A stretch of DNA of 52,835 nt from CAVQEK01 sp964596645 (GTDB taxonomy: Bacteria; Bacteroidota; Bacteroidia; Cytophagales; Cyclobacteriaceae). The stretch covers positions 1-52,835 of the forward strand of contig CAZQVB010000032.1 in assembly GCA_964596645.1 (NCBI GenBank), written 5' to 3'. The stretch's first letter is position 1. Every line of letters starts with the position of its first letter. Positions 17,101 through 25,924 of the stretch are shown here, in pieces. Position numbers and translations under genes: made by a program. A model generated the notes under the pieces. That model worked only from the letters and a program-made list of their open reading frames with translations, made no database searches and was not told the DNA's origin.

Positions 17101-20100
17101 GGATCGCCACCATGCTCTTCGGCATGAAAAAACATTTTTAAACGACCATAATTGATCAGGTCTGTACTGATGTTTTTGAACACGGCACGGGCGTCTCTGT
17201 CTTGCAGGTCGTCTACACAAAGCTTCAGCGATTGTTCATTGTTGTAGCGCACTATGGCCGAGGTATTGTCCCTGTCGCGCTCTATGCCAGGTGGCAGCAC
17301 GTAGGGTATCTTGCCTACACCACCGGAGCCATTTTCTTCTATATTCACGACCGACACGTCGAAGTTTGGGTTGTAAGGCTCGGGGTGCTCATACAAGCCT
17401 CTTTCGTACAGGTTGCCCTGGTACTTACGCCATTGTGAGCCGAGCAATTGAAAATTGGTAAGCCTCACCACCACCGGTTGTTCAAATCCTGTGAGGTACA
17501 TGCGTATAAACCGGATGGATTTGAAGCCGGAAATATTGCCGTATTTGCCTGTAGGCTGCCGCACAGGTATGCGCACCTGATACCAGTTGATATCGTCTCC
17601 ATCTTTTTGTACCGTAGTTCTGTCTACGATAAAATTTTTGCCAATCTCCAGTTGACCTGGCGCCAGATTCAGAGTGTATTCGTAGTATTCTTCAAGGTCG
17701 CTTATTGTATTATCACCGTTGAGGTCTTCATTGTCGGGCAGGTTGGTGCTGGAGGGGGTATAGAGGGCGTTGAGGTTGGTAATGACCGGAGAGTTGCTCT
17801 CTGTTCCGTTAAAGTCTTTGTACCGCTCCAGCACCTTAGCGTCGGCATCGTCGTAGCGGTCGCCCAGGTAGTATTGAAAATTGTCTGCAGATACATCGTC
17901 TTGAATGCGCGCCAAAGCCTGGGGCGTGAGTTGATTTTCGATGGCATTCAGATAAATGCCATCAAAGTGTACCACTTCATCTTCATCCTTCAGCCCATCA
18001 AAGCCCACATCCTGATTTACCCGTGCCTCGGTAGATGCATCGAAGGCATCAGTCAGAAATTGCTGTCGGGTTACCCGGCCCCATGCCGTGCTGTCGGCTT
18101 CTGAGAGGTCGCCATCGGCCGGAAGTCCATTCTCAAATCCATGCTTATTGTCTTTTATCACATCTTCCGATACGCTGCCCAGGTTGAAAACAAATCTGCC
18201 ACCCTTGGTAGGCGCTACCGGCGTGCCGCTGCCGTCGCGGATAAGGCCGCGCGGATTGTTGAGATCGCCATTGGTGACGTTCACGAAGGGATCCATCATC
18301 CAAAATTCAATGTATTCTATGTTGTTTTTGTCGAAATCGACATCGGAAGTGATGGCGCGTGTAATACCGGCCCATTTGTCTTCGGGGTTTTCCAGCAGCC
18401 CATCGCTGCTCAGGCTGGGATTATAGTTGAATGGCCCGCGCTCTGTGGGATAGTAGGCCAGGTCCATGATGGGCAGGTTCACATTGAAAACCTCCCGGCT
18501 CTGCTGAGGGAATAAATCTTGCGGGGTAAACAGCCGAACGTAGTAGTTCTTCATATCTTCTGACGTGATGTTGGGAGGCTTGGCGGGCCCTCCCTCACGA
18601 TAGAAAATATTGTCGATGACGTACCAAGCCAGTTTGGCGCGCTTATACCCCAGCTCAAGGCCTGTGGTGCTCGGTGGCCCGCCGGTAAAGCGATAGTCGT
18701 CGGTGACAGGCGGGTGTGCCAGCTTCCATTGCAAAATATTGTTGCCCAGGTTGAATGGTGTCGCCGTGGCTTCGAAATCGTCGATGTAACTGGTGCCTTC
18801 ACCTTCTACCAAATTGGATGTGCCCGGCAGTAGTTGTGCAAATTCTGCATTGAAATTGATGGCCGACATCTCTTTAGTTTGAATGAGTGGCAATGCATCT
18901 ACCCATTTGGTGAGCATACGCGACTCTTTTTGAAAATTGACATCCACCCCGTATTTCAGATTGCGCGTGGGTTCATTGCCGATCGAAACCCTGGATATCA
19001 CCGGCCGCTCGTTCAGGTACAGCATGGTGGCGCCTATGTTGAAGTCTTCATTGAACCGATAATCGAGCCGCGTGCCCATCAGGCTTCTCGACTGAAAATT
19101 GAAAAGATCGGCCTTTTCAAATTTAACTTTCAGCGGCTTTCCGCTGTTGAGCACAGCTTCATTGATAATGGTGACACGACCAAGATTATAATCTACCCGG
19201 TAATCGACACCTTCTGTGAGAGGCGTATTGCCTGCCAGTATGGTCACTGAGTTTTCTGCTATGTTGATGCCGGGCAGCACAATTTCCGATGAAGAACCAG
19301 CCTGCATACGCCCTGTGAGGAAAAATTTATTTTTTGACACATCCAGTTCAGCATCCGCTTTGGTGGTTTCGTATAGCGTGTCATACACATATTTATTGAT
19401 GAGGTTGGCTTCTGCATCTGGTTTAAAAAGTGATCGGAGATGGCTGCCAAAGGGCTCCAGCACAGGAAAGATTACATGGCCTGTTTCCGGAATTATGGTA
19501 AGCCCTTCCACAAAGTCGAAGTTACCGTCAGGTTGCGGGTCATTGTTAGGATTGAGCCGGTCGAGCCCGAGGAGTTGTATGAGCGGTACGTCGCTGGTAC
19601 GTATGCCTTCGTGCAAGCTGGGGTTATCCACACCAGACCGGTCGTCGCGATACACGATGCGCAGCTGAAACCCATCCTGCACTACCTGGGTGGCTTCCAG
19701 CCCATAAATGTTTTTCATCATCAGGTCCCAGGTGGGTACCTCGGTGGCTATTTTGGTGGGCCGCAGCAGTTTGAGAAAAATGACATCCTTCTCGTTCAGG
19801 TTTTGATAATCTTCGGTAAGCTCACCCACTTTATAAGGCCTGCCATTGTACGTATACTCATAGGCTACTGCGAGTGCCTCATCGCTTTGCAGCTTGCGCA
19901 ATAGGGTGATGTAGCCGAGCTGCGGATGAAACAGAAATTCCCGGTCGTCCAGCCGACGAGCCGCGGTGATGATCTCGTAATCGCGCGCTTTGTCGAAGTT
20001 GAAGTCTGTTTCCAGTATGCCCGCTATCTGATCGACATTGCGTGTGCCCGGCGTGCTGATGAGCGACTGGTACAACTGGTTGGCGGCATTCTGGTTGGGC

Positions 20101-21311
20101 CCGGGAGTGCCGGGTACTACCTTTGGGTTGTCGTCTTGATAAATCACTCTGCCTTCGCCCAGGTCCATAAAGGCGCCAAAATTTCGCAGGGTTTGCGTAT
20201 TGTTTTGCCTGTTGATCACATACACTTCTACCCGGGTGATGTTGACCCCGCTCACCACCTGCGGAATGGCGCGTAACCAGCTTTCGTAATTGTCGCGAAA
20301 AAAGTGGCCTAGAAAAAAGTGGCGATTCTCTTCATACTCCGACGCGCGCACCTCAAACGGGCGACCCTGACCGCCATCTGCGCCACCGTTTATTTCAATT
20401 TCATCGGCCCTGCCTCGCTGTGTAGAAGCCACTGCCGTCACCCACAGGCGGCCAAAGCGCAGTTGCGTTTTCACGCCAAACAGGTTTTGAGCGCCGGTGA
20501 TCAGACTATTGCTCAATGGCAGGTTCACATTGCCTATTTCTATTTTTTGTATGATGTCTTCTTCAAAACCGGTGTATTCAACTTTCAGGTTGTTCTCAAA
20601 ATCGAAGGTGTTGTTGTTGTCGAAATCTGCCGTGATGCTCAGCTTTTCACCAATCTTGCCGACCACGTTCATGCTGATTTGCTGGTCGAATTCGAAGCCG
20701 CCGTTGCGCTGTTGCCTTATGGGTATAGAGGGGTTTTGTATCCGCTGCCAGCGCCCTCCAAAGTCGAGCGCCACAAAGCCATTGGGCCGTATGTCCACAT
20801 AGCTGCCGCCAAAAATCCTGTCGAACACCGGGCTGATGTAAATGGGTGGAATGAGGCGGCGCCCACTCACAGCGCTCTCACCGTCGAGCCCGGCAGATCG
20901 ATCTCGCCAGTAGTCGCTGAGCATGCGGCGGTTGTGCAACCGGTTGTACTCCTCAAAAGACATGGTGGAGGGAGGTCTGTAGTCAATATCGCCCATCTGC
21001 TCGCGTATGGTGTAGTTGAGGCTGGTGTCTACATCCACTTCCATCTGATACGAGCCTGGGTTGCCGAGGTAAAATGGCGACTGCGTGGGTGGATAGAGAT
21101 AAGGATCGCCCGGCCGGTCTTCGGGGTTGAAGGTTGGCTGCCGCGATGGCTCATAAGGTCCTGTCTGAGGCTGAGTAGGGGTGGTATTGTCGAAGATCGA
21201 ATCTTTGGGTATTGGCTGCTGAAGCATAGCAAATGCAGCAGCAGGCGATAAGCCAACCAAAATGCAAAAGCATTTTAAAATCCTTTTAGTATCAAAAAAC
21301 CCGCTTGCCAA
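14115..21311 (-). CDS. sprA: SprA (Sov), type IX secretion outer-membrane translocon
   Basis: At 2398 residues this is by far the largest gene in the window. SprA is the giant 36-strand beta-barrel that passes T9SS cargo across the outer membrane and is needed for gliding motility in flavobacteria. Export signal: a short basic segment, then the hydrophobic CFCILVGLSPAAAFA. The N-terminal part contains GFVALDFGGRWQRIQNPSIP and ISMNVVGKIGEKLSITADFD, both diagnostic of the family. Long beta-rich stretches run to the C terminus, which ends VRFSLAQ. No ATG precedes residue 29, so the start is probably the TTG at 21311, which gives a complete signal peptide 15 bases after ruvA. The frame is intact. 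No other T9SS component is in the window. Confidence 0.97.
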   Translation of the reverse strand: MASGFFDTKRILKCFCILVGLSPAAAFAMLQQPIPKDSIFDNTTPTQPQTGPYEPSRQPTFNPEDRPGDPYLYPPTQSPFYLGNPGSYQMEVDVDTSLNYTIREQMGDIDYRPPSTMSFEEYNRLHNRRMLSDYWRDRSAGLDGESAVSGRRLIPPIYISPVFDRIFGGSYVDIRPNGFVALDFGGRWQRIQNPSIPIRQQRNGGFEFDQQISMNVVGKIGEKLSITADFDNNNTFDFENNLKVEYTGFEEDIIQKIEIGNVNLPLSNSLITGAQNLFGVKTQLRFGRLWVTAVASTQRGRADEIEINGGADGGQGRPFEVRASEYEENRHFFLGHFFRDNYESWLRAIPQVVSGVNITRVEVYVINRQNNTQTLRNFGAFMDLGEGRVIYQDDNPKVVPGTPGPNQNAANQLYQSLISTPGTRNVDQIAGILETDFNFDKARDYEIITAARRLDDREFLFHPQLGYITLLRKLQSDEALAVAYEYTYNGRPYKVGELTEDYQNLNEKDVIFLKLLRPTKIATEVPTWDLMMKNIYGLEATQVVQDGFQLRIVYRDDRSGVDNPSLHEGIRTSDVPLIQLLGLDRLNPNNDPQPDGNFDFVEGLTIIPETGHVIFPVLEPFGSHLRSLFKPDAEANLINKYVYDTLYETTKADAELDVSKNKFFLTGRMQAGSSSEIVLPGINIAENSVTILAGNTPLTEGVDYRVDYNLGRVTIINEAVLNSGKPLKVKFEKADLFNFQSRSLMGTRLDYRFNEDFNIGATMLYLNERPVISRVSIGNEPTRNLKYGVDVNFQKESRMLTKWVDALPLIQTKEMSAINFNAEFAQLLPGTSNLVEGEGTSYIDDFEATATPFNLGNNILQWKLAHPPVTDDYRFTGGPPSTTGLELGYKRAKLAWYVIDNIFYREGGPAKPPNITSEDMKNYYVRLFTPQDLFPQQSREVFNVNLPIMDLAYYPTERGPFNYNPSLSSDGLLENPEDKWAGITRAITSDVDFDKNNIEYIEFWMMDPFVNVTNGDLNNPRGLIRDGSGTPVAPTKGGRFVFNLGSVSEDVIKDNKHGFENGLPADGDLSEADSTAWGRVTRQQFLTDAFDASTEARVNQDVGFDGLKDEDEVVHFDGIYLNAIENQLTPQALARIQDDVSADNFQYYLGDRYDDADAKVLERYKDFNGTESNSPVITNLNALYTPSSTNLPDNEDLNGDNTISDLEEYYEYTLNLAPGQLEIGKNFIVDRTTVQKDGDDINWYQVRIPVRQPTGKYGNISGFKSIRFIRMYLTGFEQPVVVRLTNFQLLGSQWRKYQGNLYERGLYEHPEPYNPNFDVSVVNIEENGSGGVGKIPYVLPPGIERDRDNTSAIVRYNNEQSLKLCVDDLQDRDARAVFKNISTDLINYGRLKMFFHAEEHGGDPLADDEVTAFVRLGTDFEENYYEIEVPLKVTPLGTQASEERAIWPEENEIDIDFDQLYTLKKQRDRLNIDVDLPYSDTVGIYRITVEGRPDMSSVQTAMIGIRNPESPDGQPKSVCIWANEMRVTDFERTAGWAANAFLNTKLADLATVTASTRYTSFGFGGIQQRIAERTREETLEYDLSANVVLDKFIPENLGIRIPMYLSLEKRTITPYFDPLDPDIPLTAALNALDLDERNDYREIVQDRTLRRSINFTNVRKVKTKEDAKSHIYDIENFSLTYAYSDVRHTNVNTAMYKMKSYRGSLAYSFSPQGGAVEPFKNTKALDGKYLALIKDINFSLLPANLSFRTDLDRRFIKTQLRNADLTTVGIRPMYEKYFTFNRMYNLRWNISEGLSFDYNARAHAIIDEPEGDINTEEKQQVIWDNLKSLGRMKNLDQNFNINYRLPLDKIPLTDWVSADTRYSVGYSWTAGAYSPIDSLSLQRVFGNVIQNTREMGATGKIDFVKLYNKAKFLREINQPPRRSPQRPPRPGAAQDTTQQKPDLKFLKGISRLLMSLRSINMTYTVREGTMLPGFNQSPFLLGMDSSWNAPGWSFIFGSQNPQIRERAAQNGWLVQDTLLSMPFTQMRTTDLNLKASIEPTRNIRIQLDARKTATGNYQELFRVTNGSAYEGINPARTGNYSVSILALGTAFVKDIDENVSPLFLDFQQNLEIVKTRLDRLNPDPELTYAERSQDVMIPAFMAAYTGKDAREVNLSPFPAIPIPGWRIDISGLDKLGGMDNIFSSISINHSYNATYNISNFTNSLLYTDQLELDNGLTQYPTAQFGNDNNEWVPAFLMSQVVIQERFAPLIGVNLRTKSRITARINYNKERNLALNISNAQVTELKSNDIAFEFGFTKANMKLPFKAQGRVITLENDLTFKLNFTLRDTQTVQRKIDEVSTVTAGNVNFQLRPQVSYVLNDRLNLNIYFERNINTPRVTSSYPRSTTAFGAQVRFSLAQ

Positions 21312-21326
21312 TATTGCTAAAGAAAT

Positions 21327-21920
21327 TTATGCTCTCTTCAATGCCATTTTGATTAGCTCTTCAAGCTTCATGTTCTGCCCATTCTGTTGCAGTACAGCAT
21401 CCAGACTTTTTTCTGCCGCTGCCCGGGGTATTCCTAAAGTAAGCAGGGCTGCCAGGGCCTCTGATCGCATCGTATTGGAGGTGCCCACGGCGGAAGCACT
21501 CAGCGGCATCTCGTGGCCCTCTTTACTCATTTTATCTTTCAACTCGAGTATGATGCGTTTTGCCGTTTTGCCGCCTATGCCCTTTACCTGCTCAAAAGCT
21601 TTTACATTCTCCTGCAGAATGGCATGCCTTACATCTTCTACCGACATGGAAGATGTGATCATAAGGGCAGTACCGGGTCCTACGCCAGTAATGGAGATGA
21701 GATGAAGAAATATCGCTTTTTCGGCTTTATCAGAGAAGCCATACAAGGTATGCGCGTCTTCCTTGATGTGCAGGTGGGTATACAACTTGCACTCTTGCAC
21801 ATCTTTAACCTGGGAAAAAGTATTAAGCGATATTCGAACATCATAGCCCACACCGTGTATGTCCATAACGATGTGGGCGGGATCCACTTGTGCTACTTTT
21901 CCTTGTAAATATGAAATCAT
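21327..21920 (-). CDS. ruvA: Holliday junction branch migration protein RuvA
   Basis: A 197-residue protein that binds the four-way DNA junction and loads the RuvB motor during recombination repair. The N terminus MISYLQGKVAQVDPAHIVMD is the OB-fold start. Two helix-hairpin-helix segments follow (LISITGVGPGTALMI and VKGIGGKTAKRIILELKDK), and the C-terminal domain that contacts RuvB ends MALKRA. I chose the ATG at 21920; a longer in-frame start would run into the DUF4837 gene. It sits directly between DUF4837 and sprA with gaps of 19 and 15 bases. RuvB and RuvC are not in the window. Confidence 0.97.
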   Translation of the reverse strand: MISYLQGKVAQVDPAHIVMDIHGVGYDVRISLNTFSQVKDVQECKLYTHLHIKEDAHTLYGFSDKAEKAIFLHLISITGVGPGTALMITSSMSVEDVRHAILQENVKAFEQVKGIGGKTAKRIILELKDKMSKEGHEMPLSASAVGTSNTMRSEALAALLTLGIPRAAAEKSLDAVLQQNGQNMKLEELIKMALKRA

Positions 21921-21939
21921 AAAAAAAGATGTACCGGCA

Positions 21940-23028
21940 CTAATCCGCCGCAGATTCAGAAAAATCAAAAGTATTGAGGGCCACATCCAGCTCAAGCATG
22001 CTATCGCGTTTGTCGCGGCCAGGGCTGTACAGAAAGCCTTCTATATAGTACAGGCGATTGTTGGTTTCATCTACCAGCGCATAGCCTATAAACGTGCCGC
22101 CCATGGTGTACTTGTTCAACTTCCACAAACCCTGAAGCCGCACGCCAAAGTGCCCGTTGAAATTCACTTCCCTGCGCTCTACCTCAAAATGCTCTGTCTC
22201 CGTGAGCATATATGATTCGGGGTCTTCCGGCCTGTACAAAACGTAGGGCTTTAATACGCGCTCCCGTATAGCGAGCAGGCTGTCGAGCGAAAACTGAGAC
22301 TCATCGCTGTAGTCGATGTAGCTTACTACTATATTTTTATCAATCTCCAGGCTGAGTTGGCGCAGCCACATAAAAGACTCTTCTTCTACGGCCACTTCAT
22401 AGCCATAAGGCACCTTTAGCGACGCTCCGAACTTCTTCTGCATAGCCTGCATGATGCCCCGTTCCACAGGTGGATTGTACAGGTTGTCGGCTACATGCTG
22501 CCGGGCTATTTTAATCCAGTGGTTTTGCAGTTCCTGTTTATGCAAAAGAACGTTTTGCATTAGTTCTTCTTCCGAGCTTCCAAAGAGGTGCAGTATGTGC
22601 TGTCCTTTTGCAAACTCATTTTCCTTTACATACATAAAAACAGACGGGTCTTCTTTGATCTGCTGTAGTGATTCCTCAGTGAAGTATGTGCGTAAAACCC
22701 TATTGGCCCGGCTGTCGTCGTCGAGCACGGTTACGAACATGATGTTTTTTTGTCGCTTGAGCAGACCCTTGAAATAGAATGGCTCTACATGCTGCATGTC
22801 GAAGAGTGGCTCTGCTTGGGGAAGTGCGGCGATGGGGGCTTTGAACACATTGCGCAAAACATCGCCCAACTCGCCCTGCCACATGGTAGAATCAGCCACT
22901 ACCAATATACTGCTGCTTTCTCCCGTAGCCGGGGGCAAATTTTCAGCTTTCCTGGCGGTCTCGCGGAGGTTGCAGGAATGCAGTGCGAGAAAAAGGATGG
23001 CTACAATCAGATATTTAAAGGTTGTCAT
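21940..23028 (-). CDS. DUF4837 family lipoprotein
   Basis: A 362-residue lipoprotein with signal MTTFKYLIVAILFLALHSC; Cys19 is the lipidation site. The mature N-terminal part (SSILVVADSTMWQGELGDVL) and the following PLFDMQHVEPFYFKG match the DUF4837 family of Bacteroidota, which has no known function. I chose the ATG at 23028 because it gives the lipoprotein signal; an in-frame TTG 45 bases upstream does not. It is placed between the lytic transglycosylase and ruvA on the same strand, so an envelope role is likely but only inferred from location. Confidence 0.88.
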   Translation of the reverse strand: MTTFKYLIVAILFLALHSCNLRETARKAENLPPATGESSSILVVADSTMWQGELGDVLRNVFKAPIAALPQAEPLFDMQHVEPFYFKGLLKRQKNIMFVTVLDDDSRANRVLRTYFTEESLQQIKEDPSVFMYVKENEFAKGQHILHLFGSSEEELMQNVLLHKQELQNHWIKIARQHVADNLYNPPVERGIMQAMQKKFGASLKVPYGYEVAVEEESFMWLRQLSLEIDKNIVVSYIDYSDESQFSLDSLLAIRERVLKPYVLYRPEDPESYMLTETEHFEVERREVNFNGHFGVRLQGLWKLNKYTMGGTFIGYALVDETNNRLYYIEGFLYSPGRDKRDSMLELDVALNTFDFSESAAD

Positions 23029-23100
23029 GAGTCTTGGTATTTGGCCGGCTTTCAACATACAGCGGCAGGTCAACTTTGATTGATGAGGGCGCTGGGGTGA

Positions 23101-24486
23101 CTATCCGATCACTAGCTTCTGCCCCGGTTTTATATTGTTATTGCTAAGGTTGTTGAGCTTCTTCAACTTGTCAATGGTCATGTTCTGGTAGATCTTGGCT
23201 ATATCCCAAAGTGTATCGCCAGGCTGAACGACATGATACTTTGTGCCGTTAATCGTGACAGACTTGGGCGAACTCGGTTGTGAGTTATAGTTTTTTGCCA
23301 CGTTGGGTGTAAGCCAGATATCCAGTTTTTGCCCAACGCGTATCATATTGCTATGAAGGTTGTTCCAGCGCTTTATATCAGTAACACCCACATGAAACTG
23401 CCCCGCTATACTTCCCAGTACGTCGCCACTTCGCACGCGGTAAATCACCTTATCTCTTCCATAAGTATTGCCAGCTGTATTGGTCACTACATGGTCGAAA
23501 TGATATCTGGCCGAGCGGGCCGCAGAGTCGAGTATCGCCAGCCTGTTGGAAGTGAAAGAAGCGTACGTATCGGACGGCACCCTGAGCTGATACTTTCGGG
23601 TTGATTTGGGAAGAGCTTTGTTTTTAATTGACGGATTGAGCATTTCCATGTCTTCAATACACACATTCAAATAGTCGCAGATCGTTTGTAGGCTTACATA
23701 GTCCTGAACCATCACCGTGTCATGCGCCATGGCGTATTGATACTCGTGATCTTCCAGGTAAAAATTGTGCTCTTCGGCATACTTAAAAGTATAGGTGACG
23801 GCTACGAACTGCGGCACATAACCGCGCGTTTCCCGGGGCAGGTAATTGTATATTTCCCAAAACGTCTTTTTGTATCCCGACCTTCGTATGGCTTTGCGCA
23901 CATTGCCCGGTCCACAGTTGTATGCCGCAAGGGCCAGCTCCCAGTCGCCAAACTGATTGTGGAGCGACTTCAAAAACATGCATGCAGCCTCTGTGGCTTT
24001 GTATGGATCCATGCGTTCGTCGAGAAATCCATCGGCATGCAGGCCATACATGCGGCCGGTAGCATATACAAATTGCCACAGGCCTACAGCCGCCGCCCGG
24101 GAATATGCCCGTGTCGACAATCCAGACTCTACGATGGAAAGGTACTTCAGCTCGTCGGGCAGTTGATGTCGTGCTAGGGCTTCTTCAAATATGGGAAAGA
24201 AATACGTGCTGCGAGCCATCACCATGCGCGTGTAGTCACGGTCTTTTACGGTAAAGTAATCAATAAACGCCTTCACGCGCGTGTTGAAATTCATAGGCAT
24301 GCGCGTATCGATGGAGGCCAGGCGGGCCTCCATTTCGTCATAGCTGGCGTCCGGTATGTGTTCGTAATCGTAGGCTGGGGTGTGCAGGCTGTCTGTGCCT
24401 GCCTTAGCCACTTCATCAGTGCCTACGGCAAGTGCAAGAGCGAGCAGAAATATCTTCACACATAATGACGTGTTCATCTTCATCAT
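23101..24486 (-). CDS. Membrane-bound lytic murein transglycosylase with two LysM domains (MltD-like)
   Basis: A 461-residue exported protein. After a signal peptide (about residues 8-28) comes a goose-type SLT domain. Glu120 in LSIVESGLSTRAYS is the expected catalytic acid, and AAAVGLWQFV and ALAAYNCGPGNVRKA are family signatures. Two C-terminal LysM modules (about residues 348-395 and 413-461; RSGDVLGSIAG, QPGDTLWDIAK) bind peptidoglycan. The enzyme cleaves glycan strands to 1,6-anhydro products. It has no lipobox, unlike E. coli MltD. Start choice among methionines 1, 2 and 4 is open. The gatA stop lies 7 bases upstream, so the two are co-transcribed. Confidence 0.94.
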   Translation of the reverse strand: MMKMNTSLCVKIFLLALALAVGTDEVAKAGTDSLHTPAYDYEHIPDASYDEMEARLASIDTRMPMNFNTRVKAFIDYFTVKDRDYTRMVMARSTYFFPIFEEALARHQLPDELKYLSIVESGLSTRAYSRAAAVGLWQFVYATGRMYGLHADGFLDERMDPYKATEAACMFLKSLHNQFGDWELALAAYNCGPGNVRKAIRRSGYKKTFWEIYNYLPRETRGYVPQFVAVTYTFKYAEEHNFYLEDHEYQYAMAHDTVMVQDYVSLQTICDYLNVCIEDMEMLNPSIKNKALPKSTRKYQLRVPSDTYASFTSNRLAILDSAARSARYHFDHVVTNTAGNTYGRDKVIYRVRSGDVLGSIAGQFHVGVTDIKRWNNLHSNMIRVGQKLDIWLTPNVAKNYNSQPSSPKSVTINGTKYHVVQPGDTLWDIAKIYQNMTIDKLKKLNNLSNNNIKPGQKLVIG

Positions 24487-24493
24487 CAGTCAA

Positions 24494-25918
24494 TTATTTT
24501 AATTGCGTATAATGATTGGCAAAGGCGTACAAATCGCTTTCTGTGAACATATCGGAAAGTATCTGTAAGCCAAAAGGCAAGCCCTGCTCGTCGCAGCCAT
24601 TGGGCACGGATATGGCCGGAATACCCGCAACAGAAGCCTGAACGGTGAGCACATCGGAAAAGTACATTTCCAGAGGATTTTTGCTGTGTTCGCCCAGCTC
24701 GAAAGCCGTAGTGGGGGTGGTAGGCATGATCAAAAAGTCGTAGTCTTTGAAAAATGACTGCATGTGCTTTTTGATCTTGTGCCGCACTTTCTGCGCTTTC
24801 GTATAAAAAGCATCGTAGTAGCTGGCGCTCAATACAAATGTGCCCAGCATTATTCTTCGTTTTACTTCAGCCCCAAAACCTTCCGATCTGCTTTTTTTAT
24901 ACATGGTGTCCACATTGCTGGTGGCGGCGCTTCTATGACCGAAGCGCATGCCGTCGTAGCGCGAAAGATTGGAGCTGGCTTCCGCCGTGATGAGAATGTA
25001 ATAGGTGGGCAAAGCATATTTCAGATAGGGAAATTCCACTTCCTCCACGGTATGGCCTGCCTGCTTTAATTTCTCTATGCTTGCGAGCAGGTTTTGGAGA
25101 ACAGCCGGTGCAATACCATCGGCCTCAAGGGCTTCTTTCAAATAGGCCACTTTAGCCGGTTTCTGCCCATTGAGCATTTGTGAATAAGCAGGCACCGGAG
25201 ATCTTGAAACGGTGCTGTCGTATTCATCGGCACCAGCCATTACCTCCAGCAGTAGCGCATTGTCTTCTACCGTAGCACTCAGCACCCCGACCACATCAAA
25301 AGAAGAAGCATAGGCTATAAGCCCGTAGCGCGATATTCTGGAGTAGGTGGGCTTCATGCCGACCACGCCGCAAAATGAAGCCGGCTGTCGTACCGAGCCA
25401 CCCGTGTCGGAGCCAATAGATGCGGTGCAAAGCCGGGCCTGCACAGCTACAGCCGAACCGCCAGAGGAGCCGCCCGGCACACGCGTATTGTCCATATGAT
25501 TAAGTACGGGGCCAAATGATGAATTTTCGTTGGAAGAGCCCATGCCAAATTCATCACAGTTTAGCCGGCCAATAATGATCGCGTCTTCATCTATGAGCCT
25601 CTGAATACAAGTAGCAGTGAATTGTGACTCAAAACCATTGAGAATTTGACTTGCAGCCTGCACGCTGTGTCCCTGCAGGCAAAAGAGGTCTTTCAGCCCT
25701 ACCACCATACCGGCCAGCTTGCCGGCATTGCCGCTTTTCAATCGGGCATCCACCACGGCAGCACGTTCCAGTGCCTCTTCTTCAAATACCTCCAAAAAGG
25801 CGTTGAGGTGTGTATGTGACTTAATGTTGGATAAATAATAAGAAACGACGTCTACGCAGGTCGTACTATGGCTGCTCAGCGCTTGCCTGATCTGGCTGAA
25901 AGATTTGTAGGCCTCCAA
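24494..25918 (-). CDS. gatA: Asp-tRNA(Asn)/Glu-tRNA(Gln) amidotransferase subunit A
   Basis: A 474-residue amidase subunit of GatCAB, which releases ammonia from glutamine to convert misacylated Glu-tRNA(Gln) or Asp-tRNA(Asn). The Ser-cisSer-Lys triad is visible: Lys76 (VVGLKDLF), Ser151 (PGGSSGGSA) and Ser175 (SDTGGSVRQPASF). Length is typical. No ATG is usable near the N terminus. The only start that keeps the family's first helix is the TTG at 25918, 6 bases after the tatA2 stop, which is in the same frame. gatB and gatC are elsewhere. It lies between tatA2 and the lytic transglycosylase. Confidence 0.96.
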   Translation of the reverse strand: MEAYKSFSQIRQALSSHSTTCVDVVSYYLSNIKSHTHLNAFLEVFEEEALERAAVVDARLKSGNAGKLAGMVVGLKDLFCLQGHSVQAASQILNGFESQFTATCIQRLIDEDAIIIGRLNCDEFGMGSSNENSSFGPVLNHMDNTRVPGGSSGGSAVAVQARLCTASIGSDTGGSVRQPASFCGVVGMKPTYSRISRYGLIAYASSFDVVGVLSATVEDNALLLEVMAGADEYDSTVSRSPVPAYSQMLNGQKPAKVAYLKEALEADGIAPAVLQNLLASIEKLKQAGHTVEEVEFPYLKYALPTYYILITAEASSNLSRYDGMRFGHRSAATSNVDTMYKKSRSEGFGAEVKRRIMLGTFVLSASYYDAFYTKAQKVRHKIKKHMQSFFKDYDFLIMPTTPTTAFELGEHSKNPLEMYFSDVLTVQASVAGIPAISVPNGCDEQGLPFGLQILSDMFTESDLYAFANHYTQLK

Positions 25919-25924
25919 TTTTTG

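Noticed and set aside
17448..18104. 218-residue open frame on the plus strand
   Set aside because: It is antisense to sprA with no family likeness.
20319..21251. Long open frame of about 310 residues on the plus strand
   Set aside because: It lies wholly antisense to the well-supported sprA gene and its translation matches nothing I recognise; codon pattern follows from sprA.
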